Shown: positions 17,201-24,598 of the stretch, one piece after another
Position numbering within the stretch: the stretch's first letter is position 1
Layout: each line of letters begins with the position of its first letter
Assembly (NCBI RefSeq): GCF_009688965.1
Contig: NZ_AP021875.1
Coordinates: 4,340,001 to 4,404,000, forward strand
Source: Desulfosarcina widdelii
GTDB taxonomy: Bacteria > Desulfobacterota > Desulfobacteria > Desulfobacterales > Desulfosarcinaceae
Length of the DNA: 64,000 nucleotides
Direction: 5' to 3'
Notes under the pieces: model-generated
Seen by the model: the letters and a program-made list of their open reading frames with translations, nothing else
What the model was told of the DNA's origin: nothing
The model's database searches: none
Position numbers and translations under genes: made by a program

Positions 17201-17420
17201 ATTCAGCTGTTTCCGCTGGCGGAAGATCCACTTCCAGTTCGACCTGATGGAGGCTCTCGAAGTGCTTTTCCTTTATAATTCTTGCACCTTCTATCAGGGG
17301 AAGGTCACTGCCGATGACGGATGCACCTAAAGACACCTCCGTCTGTGCCATCCAAACAATAACCATGCCTATGGATACCGCTAAAAATAGCGCGATCGAT
17401 CTTTTTTGGAAAAAGGTCAT
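14262..17420 (-). CDS. Large secreted HExxH zinc metallopeptidase-like protein
   Basis: The 1052-residue protein starts with a signal peptide or anchor (SIALFLAVSIGMVIVWMAQ). Residues about 40-130 form a small domain (VDLPPAETAEFYNNAMQARGW, then VTIALVQ) that is also found at the end of the broken upstream gene. The peptidase site is AHEMFHAFQ, with H489, E490 and H493. E509 in WLMESTAVWAED is a good third zinc ligand of the gluzincin type. The region after about residue 650 looks like beta-rich domains of unknown role. The C-terminus is rich in charged residues. No known peptidase family can be assigned with confidence. It starts six bases after the broken DUF4412-like gene and lies inside the same-strand envelope cluster. 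Confidence 0.65.
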   Translation of the reverse strand: MTFFQKRSIALFLAVSIGMVIVWMAQTEVSLGASVIGSDLPLIEGARIIKEKHFESLHQVELEVDLPPAETAEFYNNAMQARGWPKGRILSIGKRSAFILKRQSGQFTLKAEAKDGRTLVTIALVQMPQANDGEKATETQPLQEQQALKGAMGNGSQARTAPEKAVGLPIHTPVADHRLAMFAPNIKKNGLLEADRPLVIHFSQPVDPAFFNFTITPEETAWAPQWSTDFRRVTLVPADTPAPGRPLNLTASVLGGPVIQRSIQFRKLPSARQLAYDLKCGRIDINQAARYRILRLFRPGGVPESYRPERAPASATPTLIEVQKNLDRLDEATRREIMPYLLSPENPDSIWHSRFFPGNGGQKTHKGFRLISTAWADARPLRDIYHTDTGYTLVIWGEPGMEDEVALAKRMVAKTKMYERFERLLGRKTIDKGDNKLKIFLVKELIDEDEDGSVQSSLGMCTASGAVPTIFISTSECETPRLMGATLAHEMFHAFQAAFNWFSPAWLMESTAVWAEDFIDKTWNTEQDYIEDAFEEEAGRIWPLDTDEEKAVYGLYLFPYYLTKINPHTDSVIRLIWENRADGDSAIASIENAVADLDDVWKAFSLATLDVEPEDGKMPDTLGEHGGFDPLFLIADHGFQKLTLDQNGIATGLVDLDGYQSAYFEIANSLQGVDAPAVSFDLAPFQKHADKVSVQAIIHYRDGRKAYEDWSDRDERLFCLNRDDQNFSRLHVVAGCSDDDLEIIEPLAIAPQPTARCCSGTLALTRSFEEREQLESTSRISAYVTETQSRHTESNRSITLRLELDLSERIAPEQSESLDLMESRVKDTDPDQVKMVRGFMENIIKTPQARIDKKTGLMKVRYRVKHCRIANAGGSKRSRSRGERTDSGGISNQWDINYGEHWSARGLSEESRQRIEQGRIRADIYYDPDSGKIQWVRVPQLDVDMMVDQHGSGYSRRRTQNGYETIPKNSNETKDAVMQLTFSSGGKAREGLPMDPVWRARQSSGMSASGKACIENPIDHEYSEPNKKGFRKGMLTESFEWSLNLSDEPADQ

Positions 17421-17426
17421 CAGGCC

Positions 17427-18306
17427 CTATCCCTTTCGCTGGTTGATTATGGTCACATTGATCATAGATGGATCTCCCTGCCCCTTACCCTTGAACACCA
17501 ACTGCCGTTTGGCCTTTTTGAAAATGAGCGCGCCTTTGTTGCCCTGAACCATTGCCATACCCGGCTCCCAAACTTTGACCGACATGGCGTTTTTATAAAA
17601 ATCAACGATATCCTGGGGTGTGGCCTCCGCCAGCAATCGGGCCTGGACGCAAGCCCCGGCCGAGCTTCCTTTTCAATACCCAGGCGTCTTTGTATAACAG
17701 TACCTCGCCGTTTAAAATGGCGTCGGTTGGAATGGCGGGCTTGACTGCTTGGGCGACTGAGGCGGAACTTTATTTTGGTTTCACCGTCGTTTTTGGTTTT
17801 TTTTTGCTGACGTAGCCTTTGGATTCGGCTTCATGGTGGCTGTGGGTACATATTTCTGTTTCGGCTTCTTTTTAACCGATGCCTCTTTAGCTGGCGATAT
17901 CCCTGAAACCTGCTCAAAGTAAAATTGCACGACCCCTTTTTTGACGTAGACCTCGGATGTTGTTGACGTTCTCTTTACCAAACGGCTTGGAACCATGATC
18001 CGGCACCATCTTTTTGTAGGCTTCAAATGGATTCGACATCAGGCTCCTGAAGATGGTGCTGGAAAACTCCTGAAAAATTTTCCCGGAAGGATCGATCACG
18101 CGGGTTTTATTCTCAATGCGGTCCACTAGGATAAACAGCAGCTTCCTGTCTTCTTTCACATTCATCCGGTAACATTGATTCGACAGAAAAAACTTGCCGG
18201 TTTCGGTTTTACCGTCCCTCGTTATGATCAGGTCCGCGAAAAAGGAAGCCGCCAGGGTCGGCAAAGACGAAAAAAGGAAAACCAATAGAAAGACAACTGT
18301 CCGCAT
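17427..18306 (-). pseudogene. DUF4412-like secreted protein gene broken by several frameshifts
   Basis: The reading starts well: ATG 18306 behind AGGAGAAATTGAAA, a signal peptide MRTVVFLLVFLFSSLPTLA, then a region (FADLIITRDGKTETGKFFL...MNVKEDRKLL) similar to the N-terminus of the VWA protein of this cluster. This frame ends at 17914. Around 17960-17966 the frame slips: SEVYVKKGVVQFYFEQVSG continues one base off and stops at 17781. A third frame gives AIPTDAILNGEVLLYKDAWVLKRK near 17665-17740. A fourth runs from about 17636 to 17427 (TPQDIVDFYKNAM...SMINVTIINQRKG) and matches the small N-terminal domain of the metallopeptidase. At least three shifts are needed, so decay or assembly error is likely; one long secreted protein is the probable ancestor. 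Confidence 0.6.
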
Positions 18307-18308
18307 TT

Positions 18309-18881
18309 TCAATTTCTCCTGGATTTGGCTCTCACACATAGAACGCCTACGATGAAAAAGACGGCCCCGGCCAATAGAAAAATAATCGAACGCCACGTAA
18401 TGCCGGACTCGAGAACGCCATATTGCGGATCCTGGGGTTTGTAGTGGACCGTCACCGTTTTGCCGACCGGATATTTGTTCACAACTTTCCGGGCCCATTT
18501 CTCGCTTCCGCCGGTATCGCCCGTACCGAATGCGATTCGTGAGCTGGTATATTGGCGTCCATCGACTTGATACTGAAAGTTTACCTTTGGAGTGTAGGTC
18601 GTTCGATTGCGGTGATTCGAATCTCGGGTGGTCCGTTTGCTCACACCGGAGGAGGTGATGGTTCCCTGGGTGCTGGGCCAATTGCCGCTCTCCCGGGAGC
18701 CTTTAATTTCATACACGCCCCAGGCCATCAGAACAATGCCTGCCGCGAACATGCCCAGTATCAAAAAAATCAGGCCCCTGTCGGCCTTGCCATTGGCATC
18801 AAGCGATACTGTCGGTTTGAGCCTTGATCCGATGGAAAATCCCTTTTCCTGTTTCGGCGGGGACGGTGGCGGTATCTTCAT
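18309..18881 (-). CDS. DUF3592 domain membrane protein
   Basis: The 190-residue protein has a transmembrane helix at about residues 37-58 (GLIFLILGMFAAGIVLMAWG). A DUF3592-type extracytoplasmic domain follows: NWPSTQGTITSSGVSKR, TYTPKVNFQYQVDGRQYTSSRI, NKYPVGKTVTVHYKPQDPQYGVLE. A second helix closes the protein (IIFLLAGAVFFIVGVLCV). The same domain forms the C-terminus of the DUF3137 protein at the other end of the cluster, so the two may be paralogous modules. ATG 18881 is taken as start; a TTG nine bases upstream is possible, and neither has a strong binding site. The gene ends three bases before the broken DUF4412-like gene. Confidence 0.7.
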   Translation of the reverse strand: MKIPPPSPPKQEKGFSIGSRLKPTVSLDANGKADRGLIFLILGMFAAGIVLMAWGVYEIKGSRESGNWPSTQGTITSSGVSKRTTRDSNHRNRTTYTPKVNFQYQVDGRQYTSSRIAFGTGDTGGSEKWARKVVNKYPVGKTVTVHYKPQDPQYGVLESGITWRSIIFLLAGAVFFIVGVLCVRAKSRRN

Positions 18882-19052
18882 TGGCTGCAACGCCTTTTTT
18901 TGTGTTGACGGCTGTTGGCGATGAACAGCTGCTCATCGCATCGTTCGTGTCACTGAACCGCATCGGTTGACACCTGCGTATGGTCAACCGAAATGTCGAT
19001 ATCCCCGGGGCACAGCGTCCGTCACCACATGGCATCATTGACGGTATCCCGA

Positions 19053-21041
19053 TCACTCGGTCAAAGGAAACGCCGCCGTGATGGTTTCACGCGAACCGCC
19101 GACCACCGTAACGTTCTCGAACCTGCGTTTTTGATCGCCGCCGTAAGTAACGAGCACCGAATACGTTCCTTCCGGCAAGTTGACGACGCGGGTACCGTTT
19201 TTGGGCCAATTGCTCCAGTTCTTGAACACCGCCTTGCCGCCCGCGTCCTTGATTTCGATGGGTTTCGCAATCGGCTTGCCTTCGAAAGTTACCGTGATGG
19301 TCAATTCGCCGGCCAGAAATTCAGCGGTTTTTTCGACGGAACCACCTGCCGGGATTTCCACGTCCTCCATGACAACTTTGGGCTTACCGGCAATTTGGCC
19401 GGCCCACACCTCGACACGATAGACGCCGGGCAGCATCCGCCTGTTCAGTTTCCCCGTGGAAGGAGCGGTCATCTCGTTGTGAAAGTGTTTTTTCTCCCCT
19501 TGGCGATAGTAGAAAATGTTCCCTCTGAACGGTTTGCCGTTGAGCAGGGTAGTGATCACCAGGTTGCCGTCGGAAAAATCGGCCGTGCGTTCCAGCGTCT
19601 CACCAGCCACAATGACAATGTCTTTCAGGTGCACTACCGGCGCCTGGCCGCCGCTGACACCCGTGTCCTTGAGCTCGGCTTGATACGTGCCGGGAGTCAG
19701 CCGAATCTCAACCGTTCCGGTTTCCCCGGAGGTACTGGCCGGCGACCATTTTTTGCCGCTTTCCTGGTGGGTGAGGGTGACAAAGGTATGAAACGGTTTG
19801 CCGTTCTTGGTAGCGGACACCTTGAAAATCCCGTAGGGCGGGGTGGACTTTTCCACCACCTCCCGGGCCGCGGCCAGAAATTCTCCCGCATTGCCGGCGG
19901 TATAGTAACGTCCGTCCCCGGCATTGGCCATGCATTCCAACTGTTCCCGCTCCTCCTCGGTGACATCGAAGCCGATGACGTGCATGACAAACTTGATTCC
20001 GGCCGCCTTCAAGTCTTTCACCAGGCCGCAGGGCTCCGGGTCGCAGGTTTCCTTGCCGTCGGACACCAGGATGATGGTGGTCTCGTCCTCCTGGTTTTTC
20101 AGTCGTTCGGCCGTCAGGCGCACCGACCGAATGATGGGGGTTTTTCCCTTGGGGCTCAGGGCCTGGATTTTGGCGATCATCTTCTCTTTATCCATCCGTC
20201 CCAGGGGAATCAGTTCCTCAACATCGTCGCAGTCGCCCTTGCGCCGGTGACCATAGGCCACAAGTCCGACCGTGGAATCATCCGGCAGTTCCTTCACCAG
20301 GCCGGTGAGGACTTCCTTGGCAATGGCAATCTTGGCCGTGCCCTCCACCTGCCCCCACATGGACCCCGAAGCGTCCAGAATGAACACGATGTTGCCGGAG
20401 GCGGCCGGTGACGATTTCTCCTTCTGCGTTTGGTCGGCGGGGCTGTCCGCACCCTTGGCTCCCGGGCCGGATTTGGCGTATCCCGCCGGAATGGTGAAAA
20501 GCGCGTCATCCTGGGGCCCTTCCTCGATGTTCCTCAGGGCCATGGTCGCGTTGCCGTTGGCCGCGTAGGACACCGTCTTGACGGCGAAGGCCAGGGCCTG
20601 GGATGTCCATACCCGGTAGGCGACGGCATCCTTGCCGGCTTCGCGGTACTCGACGACATCGCAGGGATAGCTTTCCACCGTCTCCGTACCCGCCTTTGTG
20701 CCGGTCATATCCTTGCGCATGAATTCCCATCCCACGACGGGATTCATCACCATGGTCTTCACCGGATCGGACGCTTCCACATACTGGCGCATCTGGTCCA
20801 TGATCCCCCAGGTAACGCCGGTTTTCCGATTGTAGATGGTGGGAAAGGGTGGCACCGTCATGGGGCCGACTGTCTTTTGGAGCCGTATGAAGTCGTCTTT
20901 GACCTTCAGGTCGTAAACAAAATTTGCCTGGGGGGAGGTGATGGTCAGTTCGGCGGTAAATTGGGCGGCCTGGCAGGGGAGAACGAATGCCAGAAGGAGG
21001 GTAACGACTTTCCAAACAGGGGTAGCGGATCGGATGCGCAT
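19053..21041 (-). CDS. Secreted VWA-domain protein with DUF4412-like N-terminus and three beta-sandwich repeats
   Basis: The 662-residue precursor begins with a signal peptide (VVTLLLAFVLPCQA). Residues about 25-180 are a DUF4412-like region (AELTI...DLKVKDDFIRLQKTVG). A von Willebrand A domain spans about 215-400. Its MIDAS is complete at the start (D223-A-S-G-S), with TVGLVAYGHR, a Thr in PKGKTPII and LVSDGKETCD. Three tandem regulatory-like beta-sandwich repeats of about 85 residues end the protein, each with a 'GTYxxEL' or 'GVYRVEV' strand. It should bind a partner through a metal ion outside the inner membrane. AAGGAG lies three bases before ATG 21044 and six before ATG 21041, and I chose the latter. 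It is the first gene of the envelope cluster. Confidence 0.8.
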   Translation of the reverse strand: MRIRSATPVWKVVTLLLAFVLPCQAAQFTAELTITSPQANFVYDLKVKDDFIRLQKTVGPMTVPPFPTIYNRKTGVTWGIMDQMRQYVEASDPVKTMVMNPVVGWEFMRKDMTGTKAGTETVESYPCDVVEYREAGKDAVAYRVWTSQALAFAVKTVSYAANGNATMALRNIEEGPQDDALFTIPAGYAKSGPGAKGADSPADQTQKEKSSPAASGNIVFILDASGSMWGQVEGTAKIAIAKEVLTGLVKELPDDSTVGLVAYGHRRKGDCDDVEELIPLGRMDKEKMIAKIQALSPKGKTPIIRSVRLTAERLKNQEDETTIILVSDGKETCDPEPCGLVKDLKAAGIKFVMHVIGFDVTEEEREQLECMANAGDGRYYTAGNAGEFLAAAREVVEKSTPPYGIFKVSATKNGKPFHTFVTLTHQESGKKWSPASTSGETGTVEIRLTPGTYQAELKDTGVSGGQAPVVHLKDIVIVAGETLERTADFSDGNLVITTLLNGKPFRGNIFYYRQGEKKHFHNEMTAPSTGKLNRRMLPGVYRVEVWAGQIAGKPKVVMEDVEIPAGGSVEKTAEFLAGELTITVTFEGKPIAKPIEIKDAGGKAVFKNWSNWPKNGTRVVNLPEGTYSVLVTYGGDQKRRFENVTVVGGSRETITAAFPLTE

Positions 21042-21322
21042 CATTTTCTCCTTTTCACGAAATCGATGGTATCGCATGAGCAGACACGGATCGCTCAGAT
21101 CGCAGCGTTTTCGAATGTGGAAAAATCAATCGAACTGTTTGCGGGTTGGGTGAATGCAACCACCTCCTTTACCCGGCGGTCAGCAGGGAAGTTCGGCATG
21201 AATCGGGGCAGGATGCCGGCCGCAGACGATATTACATGGGAGTAAGTACTTAAAATATAGAAAAGCTTATGAGATATGTCCAGAAAAATATGGTTGGCTG
21301 GAAGAGCGCTTCTCTGAATGCA

Positions 21323-22597
21323 CTAATTCAAAAAATCCACCGCGGCGACCTCATTTCCCAGCTCAAGTCGACTGACTACCGGCGGTGTGCTGGCGATCAC
21401 CTGGCCTGCCCGGATGACGTAAAGCCGCGCCGGACGCAGGCGGATGGCCTCATGGACATCTTTGACCTGGAGCACTACCATATCGGCCCGGCAGCCCGGC
21501 GCCAGACCGTAGCCGTCCAGCCCCATGGCTTTGGCGCCGTTGACGGTCACTGCGTCGAAGATCTGCCGGATCTGTTTTGTGCCTGTCATCTGGGCCACGT
21601 GCAGGCCCATGTGGGCCACTTCCAGCATGTCATGGGAGCCGAAGCTGTACCAGGGGTCCATGACGCAGTCGTGGCCGAAGGCGACATTGACACCCGCCTC
21701 CAGAAGCTCTTTCACCCGGGTCATGCCGCGCCGTTTGGGGTAAGTGTCGTGGCGGCCCTGCAGGGTGATGTTGATCAGCGGGTTGGCCACCGCATGCATC
21801 CGGGCTTCGGCCATGAGCGGCAGCAGTTTGGAAACGTAGTAGTTGTCCATGGAGTGCATGCTGGTCAGGTGAGAGCCGGTCACCCGGCCGTGCAGCCCCA
21901 GCCGCTGGGTCTGAAACGTGAGTGTTTCGATGTGCCGGGACCAGGGATCGTCGCTCTCGTCGCAGTGCATATCCACCATCAACCCGCGCTGGGCGGCCAG
22001 TTCGCACAGCAGCCGGATCGATTCGGCGCCCTGGTCCATGGTGCGCTCGAAATGAGGAATGCCGCCCACCACGTCCACGCCCATATCCAGGGCTCGTTTG
22101 AGATTTTCCATGGCTCCCGGACTGCGTAGCACCCCGTCCTGGGGAAAGGCCACCAGTTGCAGGTCGATATAGGGTTTGAACGTCTCGCGCACCTCCAGCA
22201 GGGCTTGGACGGCCAGCAGGCGCTCGTCGCAGACGTCCACGTGGCTGCGGATCGCCAAGGTGCCCCGGGCGATGGCCCATTGGCACAGCTTTTCGGCGCG
22301 CTTGCGGATGGCGTCAACGGTAAGCTTCGGTTTGAGTTCTCCCCACAGGGCGATTCCTTCCAGGAGGGTTCCGCTTTCGTTGACCCGTGGCAAACCGTAG
22401 CTCAACGTGGCGTCCATGTGAAAATGGCTGTCCACGAAGGGCGGGCAGACCAGATGGCCGGCGGCGTCGATGATATCGGTTGCCTCGGCATCGATGTTTT
22501 TCTCTTCCACGGCCGCGATGCGCCCGTTCTTCACGGCCAGGGTCATTTCCTTGCGCCCGTCGGGCAGGTTGACGCTTTTCACGATCAGGTCGAACAT
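21323..22597 (-). CDS. codA: Cytosine deaminase
   Basis: The 424-residue amidohydrolase matches E. coli CodA closely in length (427). It should deaminate cytosine to uracil and ammonia with one active-site metal. Visible landmarks are the HxH pair in DSHFHMDA, the HVDVCDER segment, the catalytic MHCDESDDPWSRHIETL, VTGSHLTSMHSMDNYYV, and FGHDCVMDPWYSFGSHDMLEVAHMG, where the Asp binds the metal. The start MFDLIVKS overlaps the permease stop in TGATG and has AGGAGGAACG just before it. It is the last gene of the importer operon, so imported cytosine or a cytosine-like compound would be processed at once. Confidence 0.88.
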   Translation of the reverse strand: MFDLIVKSVNLPDGRKEMTLAVKNGRIAAVEEKNIDAEATDIIDAAGHLVCPPFVDSHFHMDATLSYGLPRVNESGTLLEGIALWGELKPKLTVDAIRKRAEKLCQWAIARGTLAIRSHVDVCDERLLAVQALLEVRETFKPYIDLQLVAFPQDGVLRSPGAMENLKRALDMGVDVVGGIPHFERTMDQGAESIRLLCELAAQRGLMVDMHCDESDDPWSRHIETLTFQTQRLGLHGRVTGSHLTSMHSMDNYYVSKLLPLMAEARMHAVANPLINITLQGRHDTYPKRRGMTRVKELLEAGVNVAFGHDCVMDPWYSFGSHDMLEVAHMGLHVAQMTGTKQIRQIFDAVTVNGAKAMGLDGYGLAPGCRADMVVLQVKDVHEAIRLRPARLYVIRAGQVIASTPPVVSRLELGNEVAAVDFLN

Positions 22598-23538
22598 CAG
22601 CGTTCCTCCTTTCTGAAAGGGGTCAGCAGGGCGGCCGGCGCCTTGGCATTGCGCGAGACCAGGGCCATGCCCACGATGGTCAAAACGAAGGGCATCATCA
22701 GAAAAACCTGGTAGGGCAGGTTGAAGGCGCTGGCCTGCAAGCGCAGCTGAAGGGCGTCGATAAAGGCGAACAGCAGGGCGCCGGCGGCGCTTTTCCACGG
22801 GTTCCACTGGCCGAAGACAACCAGGGCGATGCACACCCAGCCGCGCCCCGAAATCACCCCGAAAGTGTAAGCGTTGTACTGGGCCATGGAGAGAAAGGCC
22901 CCGGCGATGCCCATTAGAGCTCCGGAGAGCATCAGGGCCTGGTAGCGGACACGGATCACGCTCACCCCGGCGGTGAAGGCGGCGTGGGGATTTTCGCCCA
23001 CCGTACGCAGGTTCAACCCCCAGGGGGTGGCGCGCAGGACCCAGGCGACCACCGGCACCAGGATAAAGGCCAGGTAGACCAGGGAAAAATGGTCGAACAG
23101 CACCGGCCCGATCACGGGAATGGCGGACAGCCCCGGAATGGGCAGCGGCTTAAAGGCCGTAATCTTGGGAATCGAAGACGGCTGACCGAAGATCAGGCGG
23201 TAGAAGTAAAAAGAGAGTCCCGAGCAGAGCAGGGTCACGCCGATGCCCGACACATGCTGGCTGAGCCCCAGGCTGACGGTGAGAAAACCCATGAGCAGGC
23301 CGGCCAGCACGCCCGTGGCCATGGCCGCGGCAACGCCCAACCAGAGGCTGCCCGAGAAATAGGCCGTGGAGAAGCCGGTCATGGCGGCCAGCATCATGAT
23401 GCCCTCGATGCCCAGATTGAGAATGCCGGCACGTTCGGCGAAAAGCTCGCCCAGGGTGGCGAAGATCAGCGGTGTGGCGATACGGATCAGGGCCGCGAAA
23501 AAACCCACCTGGAAAAGCTGGCCAAGAAGTTCATGCAT
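22597..23538 (-). CDS. BMP-type ABC transporter permease (second subunit)
   Basis: The 313-residue integral membrane protein has about eight to nine hydrophobic helices and the family signature FATLGELFAERAGILNLGIEGIMM at its start, with NPHAAFTAGVSVIRVRYQALMLSG as the probable contact for the ATPase. It belongs to the YufQ/NupQ branch of permeases that pair with BMP-family binding proteins for nucleosides or related solutes. Its start lies eight bases inside the upstream permease gene and its stop overlaps the cytosine deaminase start, so all are translated from one message. Confidence 0.88.
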   Translation of the reverse strand: MHELLGQLFQVGFFAALIRIATPLIFATLGELFAERAGILNLGIEGIMMLAAMTGFSTAYFSGSLWLGVAAAMATGVLAGLLMGFLTVSLGLSQHVSGIGVTLLCSGLSFYFYRLIFGQPSSIPKITAFKPLPIPGLSAIPVIGPVLFDHFSLVYLAFILVPVVAWVLRATPWGLNLRTVGENPHAAFTAGVSVIRVRYQALMLSGALMGIAGAFLSMAQYNAYTFGVISGRGWVCIALVVFGQWNPWKSAAGALLFAFIDALQLRLQASAFNLPYQVFLMMPFVLTIVGMALVSRNAKAPAALLTPFRKEER

Positions 23539-24598
23539 GGGAAAAACGCCTTATGCGGATACGGTAACGAGTAAAGAGAAGGGCCACCAGCATGGCAATC
23601 AGGGCCGTACCCTGGATGACGTCGGCCAGGAATACCGGCACGCCGGTGGCCCGCGACATGGCTTCGGCGCCGGTGATGATCACGGCGAAGAAAAAGGCCG
23701 CCGGAACGACCCCCAGAGGATTGAGCCGGGCCAGCATGGCGATGACGATGCCTGTGTAGCCGTAGCCTGGAGAGAGGCCGGCCATGACCTGGAAATGCAG
23801 CCCGGCGACTTCTCCCACACCGGCCAGTCCGGCCAGCGCCCCGGACACGGCCGCTGTAATCAGGATCACCCCGTTCACGCTGAAACCGGCATAGCGGGCC
23901 GCCACGGGGTTCTCGCCCACCGCCTGGATGGCGAATCCCACGGTGGTTCGGCGCATGAGCAGCCAGGTGCCGACGGAAGCGATGGCGGCCAGAAGCACCC
24001 CCAGGTGCATGCGGGTGGCGTGCAGCAGGATCGGAAACTCGGCATCCATACGGATGTCCGGTGAATCGGGGTAGCCGCTCAAGGGGTCCTTCCACGGGCC
24101 GTCCAAAAGGGCCATCATGCCGTAGAAAATGATGAAGTTGAGCAGCAGTGAGGTAACGACGTCGTCCACCTTGAAGCGCGTTTTGAGCACGGCCGGAATC
24201 ATGGCCCACAAGGCGCCGGCAACAATGCCGGCCAGGATCATTCCCGGGCACAGGCTCCAGGCCGGCAGGCTTTCCCGGGCGCCCACGAAGGCGCCGGCCA
24301 TGGCGCCGGCCAGAAGCTGCCCCTCGGCGCCGATGTTCCAGAAGCGCGCCTTAAAGGCCACGGCCACGGCCAGCCCGGTGAAAATCAGGGGCGTGGCCTT
24401 GACCGCCGTTTCCACCAGATTGAAACGGGTGGAAAGAGCGCTGAGAAAAAGCTTCTCGTAGGCCGTAAACACATTGGCGCCGGCCAGCAGGATCAACCCG
24501 CTGCACAGAATCAGGGTGGCCGCCACGGCCAGCATCGGCAGGGTGACATTGAGCCAAAGGGGAGTCTGCTCGCGGCTTTCGATGCGCAGGCCGATCAT
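23531..24598 (-). CDS. BMP-type ABC transporter permease (first subunit)
   Basis: The 355-residue inner-membrane protein of the YufP/NupP type starts with LNVTLPMLAVAATLILCSGLILLAG. It contains the family segments ATPLIFTGLAVAVAFKARFWNIGAEGQ and AVGENPVAARYAGFSV, the coupling-helix region. It overlaps the ATPase stop by four bases and the next permease by eight. With its partner it forms the channel of an importer whose substrate is most likely a nucleoside or nucleobase, given the deaminase at the end of the operon. Confidence 0.88.
   Translation of the reverse strand: MIGLRIESREQTPLWLNVTLPMLAVAATLILCSGLILLAGANVFTAYEKLFLSALSTRFNLVETAVKATPLIFTGLAVAVAFKARFWNIGAEGQLLAGAMAGAFVGARESLPAWSLCPGMILAGIVAGALWAMIPAVLKTRFKVDDVVTSLLLNFIIFYGMMALLDGPWKDPLSGYPDSPDIRMDAEFPILLHATRMHLGVLLAAIASVGTWLLMRRTTVGFAIQAVGENPVAARYAGFSVNGVILITAAVSGALAGLAGVGEVAGLHFQVMAGLSPGYGYTGIVIAMLARLNPLGVVPAAFFFAVIITGAEAMSRATGVPVFLADVIQGTALIAMLVALLFTRYRIRIRRFSHA

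Noticed and set aside
18993..20411. 472-codon open frame antisense to the VWA gene
   Set aside because: It overlaps the MIDAS and repeat domains of the VWA protein completely and shows no domain of its own.
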